Shown one piece after another: positions 18,001-25,887 of a DNA stretch of 33,076 nt (the stretch's first letter is position 1; the number at the start of each line of letters is the position of its first letter). Source of the stretch: Cytophagaceae bacterium. GTDB lineage: Bacteria; Bacteroidota; Bacteroidia; Cytophagales; Spirosomataceae. The DNA lies in assembly GCA_024642485.1 (NCBI GenBank), contig JAHEAY010000019.1, positions 1 to 33,076 of the forward strand. The letters are read 5' to 3'. The position numbers were made by a program, and so were the translations under genes. Under the pieces are notes generated by a model. It saw nothing but the letters and a program-made list of their open reading frames with translations, did no database searches and had not been told where the DNA came from.

Positions 18001-18143
18001 CCATTGCCGGAACGATAAATCTCAGTTCGTTCATTGACCGTGTTTAAAGGAACATTCTGTTCCTTTAATTCTTCCAGACAACTTCCAGTAAGTCTCTTTT
18101 CGATAGTGGCTTCTAGCGCCTGTTCATTCGTTTTACTCGGCAT
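15039..18143 (-). CDS. hsdR: Type I restriction enzyme, restriction and translocation subunit
   Basis: HsdR cuts DNA after ATP-driven translocation when the HsdMS core binds an unmethylated site. The 1034-residue protein begins with a PD-(D/E)XK nuclease domain (Asp163 in EIDMVLFVNG, then Glu177-x-Lys179 in MELKN). The SF2 motor follows: Walker A HSAGSGKSNS (GSGKS 330-334), DEAH (442-445), then AFTATPKNNT, and the second RecA lobe with VVANKYLTGYDQPKLSAMYVDKKL and QALSRLNRSSD. The C-terminal helical region would contact the methylase core. All nuclease and helicase motifs are intact, so it should be active. Its start overlaps the hsdS end by 11 bases, which suggests coupled translation. Confidence 0.96.
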   Translation of the reverse strand: MPSKTNEQALEATIEKRLTGSCLEELKEQNVPLNTVNERTEIYRSGNGYYIGLPEDFNAKYAIDEFRFWDFMQTTQREELAKLQKQTDWKLKILERLDRMIKKYGILRLFRKGLDIDDAHFTLLYPLPLASSSETVKSNFESNQFSSTRQLRYSTSPTGEEIDMVLFVNGLPFATMELKNHWTGQNAKVHGQYQYKNKRDITQPLLNFGRCIVHFAVDTDEVYMTTKLNGASTFFLPFNLGQREPLFGKGNPPNPFGHKTSYLWDEILTRKSVANIIQHFVRFDGKDTDPLNKKTLYFPRYHQLDVVRKLIADASSKGVGQTYLIQHSAGSGKSNSITWAAYQLIETYPESDSIPGSKGITNPLFDSVIVVTDRRLLDKQLRENIKEFSEVKNIVAPAYSSKDLKESLESGKKIIITTIQKFPFIVDGIADLSEKRFAVIIDEAHSSQSGSAAGKMNQAMGNSLAETDEDEDQDPQDKILEAMRSRKMRGNASYLAFTATPKNNTLERFGVKQADGKYKPFHLYSMKQAIEEGFILDVLANYTTYKSYYEIEKSIQENPLFDTVKAQKKLRTYVEQNKQTIATKADIMLEHFLTKLVNTKKLKGKAKAIVAAQSIESAINYYFAFKEMLEERGNPFKIAIAFSGMKKIKGIEYTEDNINDFPANLDTTKSTDPGYISDKIARYVDLDEYRILVVANKYLTGYDQPKLSAMYVDKKLQGVIAVQALSRLNRSSDKLGKKTEDLFILDFYNSTEDIKKSFDPFYTATSLSSATDINVLHELKSNLDEPGVYEWAEVEDFVNKYFDGVDAQELSAIIDVAAERFNLTLELDDKSKADYKIKAKHFVKVYGQMASIMPYEVQRWEKLFWFLKFLIPKLVIVNNEDDALDGLLNSVDLSTYGLERVKLNSSIGLDSSETEVEPQNPNPRAAHGGESELDDLDLIVKSFNERWFQGWEATPDEQRAKFINLAQKIREHSDFKEKYADNKDAQNREIAFNKIFDDVMGKQRKNELDLYRLISQDDGFKSAMQDTIKRMLGI

Positions 18144-19395
18144 CGTTATATACTTTAATTTTACCTGTTACTGCACTATTTATCAATGTGGCTTTGTATT
18201 CTTTTAGCTTTTCTATTTCTTGTTCTTTCAGGGAAATAGTGGTAGAAATTTTATCAGATACAGTTTCTAAATAGGAAGAAATTTCGTCTAAATCTTTTAG
18301 AGTAGGGACAATTACTTTGACCGCACTTAGATTTCCTCTTGACAATTTGGGTTGTGCAGCTCCTGAAATAAAAACTGTGTAATCAATTAGGCTTAGTTGT
18401 TCTGCCCAATAATTAAATCCTTCGAATAATGGCCTCAATATATGAGCATGATTATTAACCCAAAATTTACCATTAGCGACAAATGCCAATGGTGTAGATT
18501 TGCTAAGTAAATTAGCACCATCTTCACCGATAAGAATTAATTTCTCATCAAATATATATTGATCTATGTAATCAATAATTCCACTTGCTCCGTAATAAGG
18601 GAAATTGCCTACCATATTTTCTCTTTCTATCGCACTTAAAGGAATTCTTTTATTATTTAAAAATTCAAAAGCATACCTAAGATTTTTAACTTCCCAATGT
18701 TCAGGAATCTCCCCAATCCATTCCACACCACTATCCTTCATTTTAACATCAGGATTTAACCCATGGGTAACTGCTTTGTGAATGAGTATTTGTCTACGTT
18801 CTTGAAGCAGCTCAATTTGCTTTTGTTTGATGTCAATCGCTTGGTCGATTAACGCTGTTTTACGATCAAGAAATGCAGCAATTGCGGTTTGTTCGCGAAG
18901 GGGAGGGAAAATTAAGTCGCAATTGGCAATGTCATTCCAGTTGAGTGTTTGCCTTACTCCCGAACCTAATACCTTCATAAAGGCAACATCAAATCGATGT
19001 AAGAAGTACTTATAAAAAGTTTTATCAAGTTGGACGGAATTACTTAAAACAATATAACCTGAACTAACAACTACATCAATATTTGATAATGCAATTCGTA
19101 AACTAATTAGGTCATAATTTAGATTCAATGGGTTTACTAAAAAATCACCTTTATTTACAACTTGATAAGATTTTTTTGTTGATTCTGGTATTTTTTCATC
19201 ATCCTTATAAACTACTTTTCCAAAACTAATTGAACCGCAATTCAAATTAGGATTGCTACGTTTCTTTATTTCATAGAAGACCCTTTTAAATTTCTTCACT
19301 TCCCAATGAGCTGGTACATCCTCAACCCATTCAATACCAGAATTCTTATATGCCGAGTATCTAATTGACGGCATATTTTTTATCGTAGTTTCCAT
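18133..19395 (-). CDS. hsdS: Type I restriction enzyme, specificity subunit
   Basis: HsdS reads the bipartite DNA target. The 420 residues show the typical two-fold plan: TRD1 opening with SGIEWVEDVPAHWEVKKFKR and TRD2 opening with SGVEWIGEIPEHWEVKNLR. Each is followed by a conserved helical spacer: PPLREQTAIAAFLDRKTALIDQAI then IKQKQIELLQERRQILIHKAVTHGL in the centre, and LETVSDKISTTISLKEQEIEKLKEYKATLINSAVTGKI at the end. The two TRDs differ in their variable parts, as expected for two different half-sites. Its ATG overlaps the hsdM stop by one base (TAATG). The recognition sequence cannot be predicted by eye. Confidence 0.95.
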   Translation of the reverse strand: METTIKNMPSIRYSAYKNSGIEWVEDVPAHWEVKKFKRVFYEIKKRSNPNLNCGSISFGKVVYKDDEKIPESTKKSYQVVNKGDFLVNPLNLNYDLISLRIALSNIDVVVSSGYIVLSNSVQLDKTFYKYFLHRFDVAFMKVLGSGVRQTLNWNDIANCDLIFPPLREQTAIAAFLDRKTALIDQAIDIKQKQIELLQERRQILIHKAVTHGLNPDVKMKDSGVEWIGEIPEHWEVKNLRYAFEFLNNKRIPLSAIERENMVGNFPYYGASGIIDYIDQYIFDEKLILIGEDGANLLSKSTPLAFVANGKFWVNNHAHILRPLFEGFNYWAEQLSLIDYTVFISGAAQPKLSRGNLSAVKVIVPTLKDLDEISSYLETVSDKISTTISLKEQEIEKLKEYKATLINSAVTGKIKVYNDAE

Positions 19396-21761
19396 TAAGC
19401 TAGATTTAAAATTTCACGAATTAAACCATCACTCAAATCTTCCAACTTCAAGATGTCAGAGCTTATTTCATCTATGTCACGAATTGGTTTGTGTCGGTAG
19501 AAGTATTTATTGAAACTAATTTCATACCCAATTTTTGTAGCGTCTAGATTTATCCAAGCTTCATCTACATGAGGCTTTACTTCACGCAAAAAGTAACTAT
19601 AAATGTTTTCTTTGAGAGGTACATTTTCTGTGTCACGCAAATCACTCTCGGTTTCATATTCAAGGTATTCGCCTTTTACATCGGTAGCAAAATAACCATA
19701 GCTTGCTAGTTCATTTTCACTACAATCCAAATGTTCCAGCAATTGATCTAGTTTATCGCCGGTTAATTTTTTGACTCCTTTAACCACTTTTTCTGCTTCA
19801 AGATCATACCAACTCACTGCATTTAAAATAGTGCTTTTCTCCGACGCTGATAGTTTTATTTTTTTAACTTTCAATACCTCATCTACCGTCTCTTTAAGTA
19901 AATTAAAGTCGCTGCATTCTTCATTACCTATTTTTTGCATTAAATCAGTAGCGATATTTAATAATCCCAATTGCTTATCCCATAAAGCTTCACTCACTAA
20001 TGCTTTGCTTTGTTTGGCATTTAAATTCAGTTCATTTCTTTCACACCATTCAATAATTTCTTTTTCGATTTTGGCAATATCTGTATAAACCATTTCTCCA
20101 AAGGTTTCATAAGCCCAAACCATCGCTTCACGTAATGATTTGTCAAATCGTAATTCGGCAATTCGCTCTTCAGTAAATTGTGCTTTTAAACGTTTAGGTC
20201 GCTCAATGGTAACTTTATAATAACCAAAATCTGTATTGTCAAATAATTGAGATGCAATACCTTCTTCCTCTTTTGTTTCATCATTAATAACACGATCTAC
20301 AGCTTGCATATTTGAATAAACGGAAACAATTTCCCGAATATGTTCAGGTGCAAACTCGCAATTTTTATTGCCTAGATTCTTACGCAATTTGCGGAACAAT
20401 AAACCTGCATCAATCAATTGCACCTTACCTTGCCTATTCTTAGCTTTATTGTTACTTAAAATCCAGATGTAAGTTGTTATACCAGTATTGTAGAACAAGT
20501 TATTGGGCAGTTGCACAATGGCTTCTAACCAATCATTTTCGATAATATATCTCCGAATGTTGCTTTCTCCTCCACCAGCATCTCCGGTAAATAAACTACT
20601 TCCATTATGCACAGAAGCAATTCTCGAACCTAATGGACTTTGAGATAATGGCTTCATTTTATTTACCATCTCCATTAAAAATAGTAATTGTCCATCTGAT
20701 GAACGAGGTGTCGCATCAGCATCTTCCTCTATACCCCAATAATTGCTAAGCCTAATTTGAAAACGGGGGTCTATTATATCTTTACCGTCCTTAATGTATT
20801 TTTTCTCTGTATCCCACGATTTACCGTAAGGGGGATTAGAAAGCATAAAATCAAAGGTAGTTCCTGCAAATTCATCAGTACTCAGCGTTGAACCTACACG
20901 AATGTTTTCAGGGTTATTCCCTTTGATCATCATATCCGATTTACAAATAGCATAGGTCTCATCATTGATCTCCTTGCCGTATAAATAGACATCCCCTTTT
21001 GCCTTAATTTCTCCTTCTTCATCCTTTACAAAATTTTGGGATTCTGTCAGCATTCCACCGCTACCACATGCAGGATCATAAATGGTCATTACAGGAGGGA
21101 GTTTATCTTTGATTGGCTCAAAAATAATATGGGTCATTAAATCAATTACTTCACGAGGAGTAAAGTGCTCCCCAGCTTCCTCATTATTGTCTTCATTGAA
21201 CTTACGAATCAGTTCCTCAAAAACATAACCCATTCCAAGATTGGTCAAAGGAGGCAGTTTACGCCCATCTGGATCATTCTTTTCGAAAGGTGTAAGATTT
21301 ATATATGGTGAAGTAAATTTCTCCAAAACGTTTAGCAAGACATCTTTTGAGGCCATGTGACGAACCTGACTCTTGAGTTTAAACTTCTCTATTATTTCTT
21401 TCACATTACCACTAAAACCGTTCAAATAATCCTCAAAATTGGCTTGAAGAATTTGCTGGTTATTAGTTGCAGTATCGTGTAAACGTTGCAAAGTCCACTC
21501 ACTCGTATTGTAAAAAACATAACAGCTTGCTTGTCTTAATCCATTTTCATCCCATTCCGTAAACTTTGCCACGTCTCGTTGAAACGCCAACTCTTCCAAC
21601 ACTGCAGCTTTTGTTGTTTCAAGTAATGCATCCAATCTACGTAGTACCACCATCGGTAAAATTACATCACGGTATTTTCCTCGGACATATACGTCACGAA
21701 GACATTCGTCTGCTATTGACCAAATGAATGAGATTGATTTATTGTGGACTGATTGGTTCAT
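19395..21761 (-). CDS. hsdM: Type I restriction enzyme, N6-adenine methyltransferase subunit with long C-terminal extension
   Basis: HsdM transfers methyl groups from S-adenosylmethionine to adenine in the site chosen by HsdS. The N-terminal helical domain (IADECLRDVYVRGKYRDVILPMVVLRRLD) is followed by HFTPREV (199-205), the SAM motif DPACGSGG (229-236) and the catalytic NPPY (309-312). At 788 residues it is well beyond the roughly 500-550 of classical HsdM. The extra part, after about residue 520, is helical and charged with no motif that I recognise; it may contact HsdR or HsdS. It is first in the hsdM-hsdS-hsdR operon. No clear TAnnTTTG promoter box is visible in the gap before it. Confidence 0.95.
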   Translation of the reverse strand: MNQSVHNKSISFIWSIADECLRDVYVRGKYRDVILPMVVLRRLDALLETTKAAVLEELAFQRDVAKFTEWDENGLRQASCYVFYNTSEWTLQRLHDTATNNQQILQANFEDYLNGFSGNVKEIIEKFKLKSQVRHMASKDVLLNVLEKFTSPYINLTPFEKNDPDGRKLPPLTNLGMGYVFEELIRKFNEDNNEEAGEHFTPREVIDLMTHIIFEPIKDKLPPVMTIYDPACGSGGMLTESQNFVKDEEGEIKAKGDVYLYGKEINDETYAICKSDMMIKGNNPENIRVGSTLSTDEFAGTTFDFMLSNPPYGKSWDTEKKYIKDGKDIIDPRFQIRLSNYWGIEEDADATPRSSDGQLLFLMEMVNKMKPLSQSPLGSRIASVHNGSSLFTGDAGGGESNIRRYIIENDWLEAIVQLPNNLFYNTGITTYIWILSNNKAKNRQGKVQLIDAGLLFRKLRKNLGNKNCEFAPEHIREIVSVYSNMQAVDRVINDETKEEEGIASQLFDNTDFGYYKVTIERPKRLKAQFTEERIAELRFDKSLREAMVWAYETFGEMVYTDIAKIEKEIIEWCERNELNLNAKQSKALVSEALWDKQLGLLNIATDLMQKIGNEECSDFNLLKETVDEVLKVKKIKLSASEKSTILNAVSWYDLEAEKVVKGVKKLTGDKLDQLLEHLDCSENELASYGYFATDVKGEYLEYETESDLRDTENVPLKENIYSYFLREVKPHVDEAWINLDATKIGYEISFNKYFYRHKPIRDIDEISSDILKLEDLSDGLIREILNLA

Positions 21762-22025
21762 TCTTTTCTAGTGTTATTTTATATAATTCTATTTGATTTT
21801 ATTCGTTAGGTATTTTTTTTCATAAACATACCCGATTTCTATTTCGTTTTTAATCTTAAAAGGCACTTCAATTCTCCTATAATCTTAATCTTTAATGTCG
21901 TAGAATTTGATAAAAATAATTTAATTAACTACCTCATTTAATTATTGAATAAAAAAGTCAGTAGCCGTTGTATATTTTTGATGTTTTTCCATGTAGATTA
22001 ATTGATAATGCAAATACCTAATTAA
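21762..22025. other. AT-rich gap before hsdM with no recognised feature
   Basis: This 264-base stretch separates the hsdM start from the end of the frame that follows the OLD-type gene. It must contain the hsd promoter unless the operon is read through from the OLD gene, but I find no exact TAnnTTTG box on the minus strand. No repeat of the host families and no convincing small gene are present. Confidence 0.4.
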
Positions 22026-22190
22026 TTACTTCAGATTATTCCTTATTGCTCTCGTTATTATTTTTAGAATTGTGTCAAGTTGAAACCATAGGTTTTCAGC
22101 CTTAGTAATAAGATTATTTTCTTTTAAATGTTGATGCAGAGAAATATAGTTATAGAGCAAAAAAAATGCCAAAGGGCACTTATCCGCCAA
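22026..22190 (-). pseudogene. Out-of-frame continuation of the OLD-type gene (probable frameshifted C-terminus)
   Basis: Overlapping the stop of the OLD-type gene, the +1 frame is open from 22244 down to a TAA at 22026-22028 and reads as a plausible helical protein (ADKCPLAFFLLYNYISL, then HLKENNLITKAENLWFQLD and ILKIITRAIRNNLK). There is no ATG; only a TTG (22188-22190) could start it. Removing one base from the T run at 22207-22210 (A run on the coding strand) would join it to the OLD protein, giving 627 residues. Either this is the lost C-terminus or it is a separate 54-residue gene; I favour the first. Confidence 0.5.
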
Positions 22191-23910
22191 TTTTATTAGA
22201 CTCTTGTTTTGTGGTGCTGTTAATTTGCTTGTTAATTTTAGCCGCTAGTTTATAAAATTCACTAAAATATGTTTCGTCAAATTTAATGTCTTTTTTAAAC
22301 TCGGTTAAATACAGCGATTTCAGTCTTTTTTTAGCTGATTCTCTTTCGTCTTTATCTTCAGATTGAATTGCAAAAACTAACTCCGCATTTTCAGCATTTA
22401 CTTTTGTCTTGATAAAGTCAGGGAGAAGTCCTTCTACACAGCGGTAGCCTGGTTTGTCTATTCCAATTTTAAAATAATCGACTTCGTTACGATATCCCGC
22501 TTTGTCAAAATTTGATCTTACATGACCAATTGCGTCAAGGTCAATTGTCACAATTAGTTTATTGAAACGTTCTTTAAGAAACTTCAATAAAACAGGATTA
22601 TTTAAAAATCCAAAGCCATCATATGGATATAATTCACCTTCAAACTGAAGTCTTTTTGTCCCGTGTTTTTTGTCCCTTAATAGGTTGAAATATTCAACAT
22701 CAATTTTTCCTTCCAAAAGTATTATGTTGTTGGACTTGCTAAAAAACGCTTCTTTTAAACTTTCAAATTCTGGCCCTACCATACCTAAAGCTAACTCAAA
22801 TGGATCTCTCCAGTTTTCACCTTCTATATTTTCAATTACAGACTCTCTGGTTTTATTTCTAATAATATTTCGCTTTACCAAAATATTCGATTTGGGATTG
22901 TAATGACTCAGTAAATACGGGCTATGGGTTGTAGCAATAACTTGAATTTCTAGCTCTTTACTTAAGTCTTGCAGAATTCTTCCAAATTCAGATTGAGCCG
23001 AAGGGTGCAAAAAAGATTCAGGTTCTTCAATAATTACTATAGGGGTAATTTTATTAGATTCATCATCATGATTGATTAAGTTTTTTGCATTGAAAATGCT
23101 ACTTAAAATCAAAGTTCTATTTTTTGTTCCACTTCCCCATTCTTCGAGAGGTAATTCAAAATTACTTTCACCTAATGATATTTCATAAGGTATATTCTCA
23201 TAGTCCATATCAAATCCACTGATCGACAAACTTACTTCATACTTTTCAGTTAATCGCCCGATTAACTCCTGTAACTCTGACTTGTGTTTTTTAATTGCTT
23301 TGGATAACTCTTTGTTAATTTGATTAACTTTTCCTTCAATCAACTCTTTTGTTTTAACATTTAAACTATCCAATTGTCCGTGTTGTTGTGACCGTCTAAA
23401 CGGATTCATCGGTTGCGTGGAATTATGAAATACAATAACCTGTGCAAAGTTTATACGCCTTAAGATTTCACCTACTTTATAAATATCGGTTACGGTCTTG
23501 TCATCAACTGAAATATTAATCTGATTTTCCTTAGGATTAGGAGTCACTATTAACTTTATGATAAGTAAAGTGTCCTCTATTTCTAACTCTTGAAATTCTT
23601 CTTTGCTTTCTTGCAAAAACACATTTAAGAATTTTATTAGCCCAATATCTCCAGTTTTGTCAAGTTGAACTTGAACTGTGATTTCAATATTTTCTTTAGT
23701 AGACTTCGCCTTCCATATTGGGAAGTCTTGATGATAATTTATTCTATTTCTGGGTCCCATTTGTCTTTCAAAAACATTTAGGATGGCTCTAATAATATTA
23801 GATTTTCCAGAATTATTCTTACCACAAATTGCAGTATAGAAATCTTCAAATTCAATGTTGCAATCTTCAAAAGACCTAAAATTTTTTAAATGTATGTCTT
23901 TTATTTTCAT
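22180..23910 (-). CDS. OLD-family ATPase/Toprim nuclease
   Basis: This 576-residue protein joins an ABC/SMC-like ATPase to a Toprim nuclease, the arrangement of OLD-family nucleases such as phage P2 Old and the GajA part of Gabija. The ATPase shows KNFRSFEDCNIEF, Walker A GKNNSGKS (30-37), a signature-like WGSGTKNR (258-265), Walker B IVIIEEPE (291-298) and the H-loop TTHSPYLL (327-334). A coiled stretch lies around 185-222. The Toprim part has Glu400 in NIILLEGKIDVEYF and Asp457-x-Asp459 in LIVTIDLDAIG. No GajB-like helicase lies beside it, so a lone class 1 OLD nuclease is more likely than Gabija. It is the first gene of the defence block. The C-terminus seems to be cut by a frameshift. Confidence 0.88.
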   Translation of the reverse strand: MKIKDIHLKNFRSFEDCNIEFEDFYTAICGKNNSGKSNIIRAILNVFERQMGPRNRINYHQDFPIWKAKSTKENIEITVQVQLDKTGDIGLIKFLNVFLQESKEEFQELEIEDTLLIIKLIVTPNPKENQINISVDDKTVTDIYKVGEILRRINFAQVIVFHNSTQPMNPFRRSQQHGQLDSLNVKTKELIEGKVNQINKELSKAIKKHKSELQELIGRLTEKYEVSLSISGFDMDYENIPYEISLGESNFELPLEEWGSGTKNRTLILSSIFNAKNLINHDDESNKITPIVIIEEPESFLHPSAQSEFGRILQDLSKELEIQVIATTHSPYLLSHYNPKSNILVKRNIIRNKTRESVIENIEGENWRDPFELALGMVGPEFESLKEAFFSKSNNIILLEGKIDVEYFNLLRDKKHGTKRLQFEGELYPYDGFGFLNNPVLLKFLKERFNKLIVTIDLDAIGHVRSNFDKAGYRNEVDYFKIGIDKPGYRCVEGLLPDFIKTKVNAENAELVFAIQSEDKDERESAKKRLKSLYLTEFKKDIKFDETYFSEFYKLAAKINKQINSTTKQESNKIGG

Positions 23911-24039
23911 AATGTCGGTCTATTTTTAAAATGCCACAATTCACTTATTCAAGAATAATCTTTTCGTTTATCCCTCATAATTTAGAATTAATTAATAAGG
24001 GTTTTCTTGGCTCCTCCCTTAAAATAATAGTCAAATTAT

Positions 24040-24873
24040 TTATACAACCATTTCCACCTCTCCCGGCATTCCCCTCAAAATCCGTTCCACCGGCTCCATA
24101 CTATTTACCTCCCCTTCCAGCAACCAAGATCCGTCCGCTTGTTCCTTCAAAAAAGGTGCCGTTGCCGGATAATCATCTTTTAAGAAGAGCATGGCCCGCA
24201 TGCTTAATTTTAGCTTGATTGGGAATTTGGAGCCTGTCTCGTTGAAACCAAAGACATCCGGTTTCAATAGGAGATGTGCTTCTTTAAATTTATGATTTTC
24301 TACTAATATTTCAATGGCAAACATGCGTTCCAGTTTGAAATATTTGTTCTGCGCTGACGCTGGTTCATAAGCACAGAGGTATTGATAGTTGGCCGTAAAT
24401 CCAATCGGCTCCACGCGTCGGTCGCTGATGCTTTCGCTGCTGGCCGACTGGTATTTATGCAGGATGATTTGTTTTTCGGTGGATATCGCCTCCTTGATTT
24501 GCGTGACGAGTTTGGCTAAATGACCAGCGAGGATGTGTTGGCCCATCGCATGTTGTTCATCCAAATAAGGCAACTTACTCAAAATGGATGCGGCCAAGGG
24601 ATGGTTTTTGGCAGCTACGGTAATCGTCTCGTGGATCAAAGTCGCTTCCTCTTTGGTCAAGGGTTCCGAGAAATCCTCTGCCGGGATGAAGAATTTGTTG
24701 TGCGCATCCTTTTCCACCACAAAACCCAGTTCGGCCAATAAATCCAAATAGCGGTAGCAAGACCGTTCGGAGATTTCGAGGGATTGTGCGAGGCGTTTGA
24801 TGGACTTGTTGGGAAAAGCCTTCAACAAACTGATCAACTTGAATACGCGTAAAATACGATGTTGGTTGAACAT
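24040..24873 (-). CDS. HTH-WYL transcriptional regulator
   Basis: A 277-residue regulator. The N-terminal winged helix-turn-helix (RVFKLISLLKAFPNKSIKRLAQSLEISERSCYRYLDLLAELGFVV, about residues 9-53) is of the DeoR/HTH_11 type. A central helical part follows. A WYL-like domain then runs from about residue 155 (VEPIGFTANYQYLCAYEPASAQNKYFKLERMFAIEIL), in which such proteins bind nucleic acid or small ligands. WYL regulators often control defence genes, but the base composition here matches the host chromosome, so this is probably the first resident gene right of the AT-rich block rather than part of it. Its targets are unknown. Confidence 0.82.
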   Translation of the reverse strand: MFNQHRILRVFKLISLLKAFPNKSIKRLAQSLEISERSCYRYLDLLAELGFVVEKDAHNKFFIPAEDFSEPLTKEEATLIHETITVAAKNHPLAASILSKLPYLDEQHAMGQHILAGHLAKLVTQIKEAISTEKQIILHKYQSASSESISDRRVEPIGFTANYQYLCAYEPASAQNKYFKLERMFAIEILVENHKFKEAHLLLKPDVFGFNETGSKFPIKLKLSMRAMLFLKDDYPATAPFLKEQADGSWLLEGEVNSMEPVERILRGMPGEVEMVV

Positions 24874-24954
24874 AAATTCGATTTAAGAATTTAAACATAA
24901 TGAATTGTTTTTTAGGGATTTGGGGAAATGACTTGATTTGTCAGTAAAATTTAG

Positions 24955-25178
24955 ACATTGGACGTTAGACGTTGGACGTTAGTCCGGAGGGAATAGTCCG
25001 AAGGGATTAGTCGGGAGTCGCTAGTCACTAGTCTGGAGGGGGGCTGAAAGAATATTAGATTTTAGATTCAAGATTTATGGGTACGTTTTTTTGACCCCCC
25101 CCAGGTTAAAACCTGGGGTTATAAATATCCCTAAGCTTTAGCCTAGGGAATAGACGCGAGGTATCGCGTCTCTACACG
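24955..25178. repeat. Dispersed repeat cluster upstream of the gene at 25274
   Basis: The units are GACGTTAGACGTTGGACGTTAGTC (about 24961-24984), an AGTCSGxxGGGA-type string, GTCGCTAGTCACTAGTC (about 25016-25032), the perfect palindrome CCCCAGGTTAAAACCTGGGG (25099-25118) followed by TTATAAAT, CCCTAAGCTTTAGCCTAGGG (25129-25148), and hairpin A at 25151-25176. The pair 25099-25126 repeats 9328-9355 base for base. No gene is seen between 24874 and 25273. Confidence 0.85.
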
Positions 25179-25273
25179 CATCGATAAATTCTTGTCATTT
25201 CGGGTCGCTCCCAGAATATTGACCTTGTCTGTCAAAAGATCGCTGCTACTTGCCGGAAACAAAATATAAACAC

Positions 25274-25588
25274 ATGAAAAAAATAGTCCTAGTTCTTAGT
25301 TTAGTGGTAGCAAGTGTGTCTGTCAATGGGCAGTCGGTGGTGGTGTCACCTTGTAACGATAGCCTGTATACGGTCTTGAAATCACGTCCCATTGCACAGA
25401 TGTCGGATCGTGAATTTGCTTATTTTAATCAGAAGGAGAAGGATTGTGCTGAGTATCGCAAGGCCTTGATGCAGGAAGAGGTGAAGGTGGAATCTTTGAA
25501 TGTGGCAAAGAAGACGATGAATACGTATTGGACGGTGGCGATTATTGGGGTGGCGCTGTCTTTGGTGCCTTTGTTGTTGTTGAAGTAA
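25274..25588 (+). CDS. Small hypothetical protein, signal peptide and C-terminal membrane helix
   Basis: A 104-residue protein I do not recognise. It starts MKKIVLVLSLVVASVSVNGQS, a good signal peptide with cleavage expected after Gly20 or so. A short polar domain follows with two Cys (SPCNDSLY and KEKDCAEYRK). A single hydrophobic helix ends the protein (YWTVAIIGVALSLVPLLLLK), so it is probably anchored in the inner membrane with its polar part in the periplasm. I used the ATG at 25274; the frame opens 24 bases earlier at a TTG. Repeat clusters lie on both sides. Confidence 0.65.
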   Translation: MKKIVLVLSLVVASVSVNGQSVVVSPCNDSLYTVLKSRPIAQMSDREFAYFNQKEKDCAEYRKALMQEEVKVESLNVAKKTMNTYWTVAIIGVALSLVPLLLLK

Positions 25589-25624
25589 TTATATTTCTAT
25601 TGTGATTTGCGTGCATGGGCCAAG

Positions 25625-25794
25625 CTTTGGCAAACCGGTGAGGTTTGCCAAAGAGGGCTACTCAAGACTGTATTATGCATTACCCAGGGCTTTGGCCTAG
25701 GGACTAGACGCGAGGTGTCGCGTCTCTACAGTCAAAGGATCAATCGACGCGAAATGCGTCTCAAACTTTGGCAATCCCAGGAGGTTTGCCAAAG
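25625..25794. repeat. Dispersed repeat cluster before the TPR lipoprotein gene
   Basis: Hairpin C with 12-bp arms (CTTTGGCAAACC 25625-25636 / GGTTTGCCAAAG 25642-25653), a D-type palindrome CCCAGGGCTTTGGCCTAGGG (25683-25702), hairpin A (25705-25730), a short GACGCGAAATGCGTC stem (25745-25759) and a second hairpin C (25766-25794). This is the order seen at 390-508, partly inverted. Confidence 0.85.
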
Positions 25795-25887
25795 AAAAAA
25801 TGGGTATGAATTTTGTCACTGAAATTTCCTTCACCGTTTTTGGCCTATTGTGTAATTCGCTTTCTTGCAGCTAATTACCGTAGGGAT

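Noticed and set aside
22159-22180. Terminator for the OLD-type gene (AATGCC/GGCACT stem with eight T on the minus strand)
   Set aside because: The stem has only six pairs including one wobble, and it lies inside the likely frameshifted coding continuation.
22180-23910. GajA of a Gabija system
   Set aside because: The ATPase-Toprim layout fits, but no UvrD-like GajB is adjacent; the next genes are hsdM, hsdS and hsdR.
12787-24039. Duplicated tRNA-Asp 3' end as the right attachment site of the island
   Set aside because: I looked for GTCCGGACCGCCA-like sequence near 21762-22180 and 23911-24040 and found none; there is also no integrase in the window.
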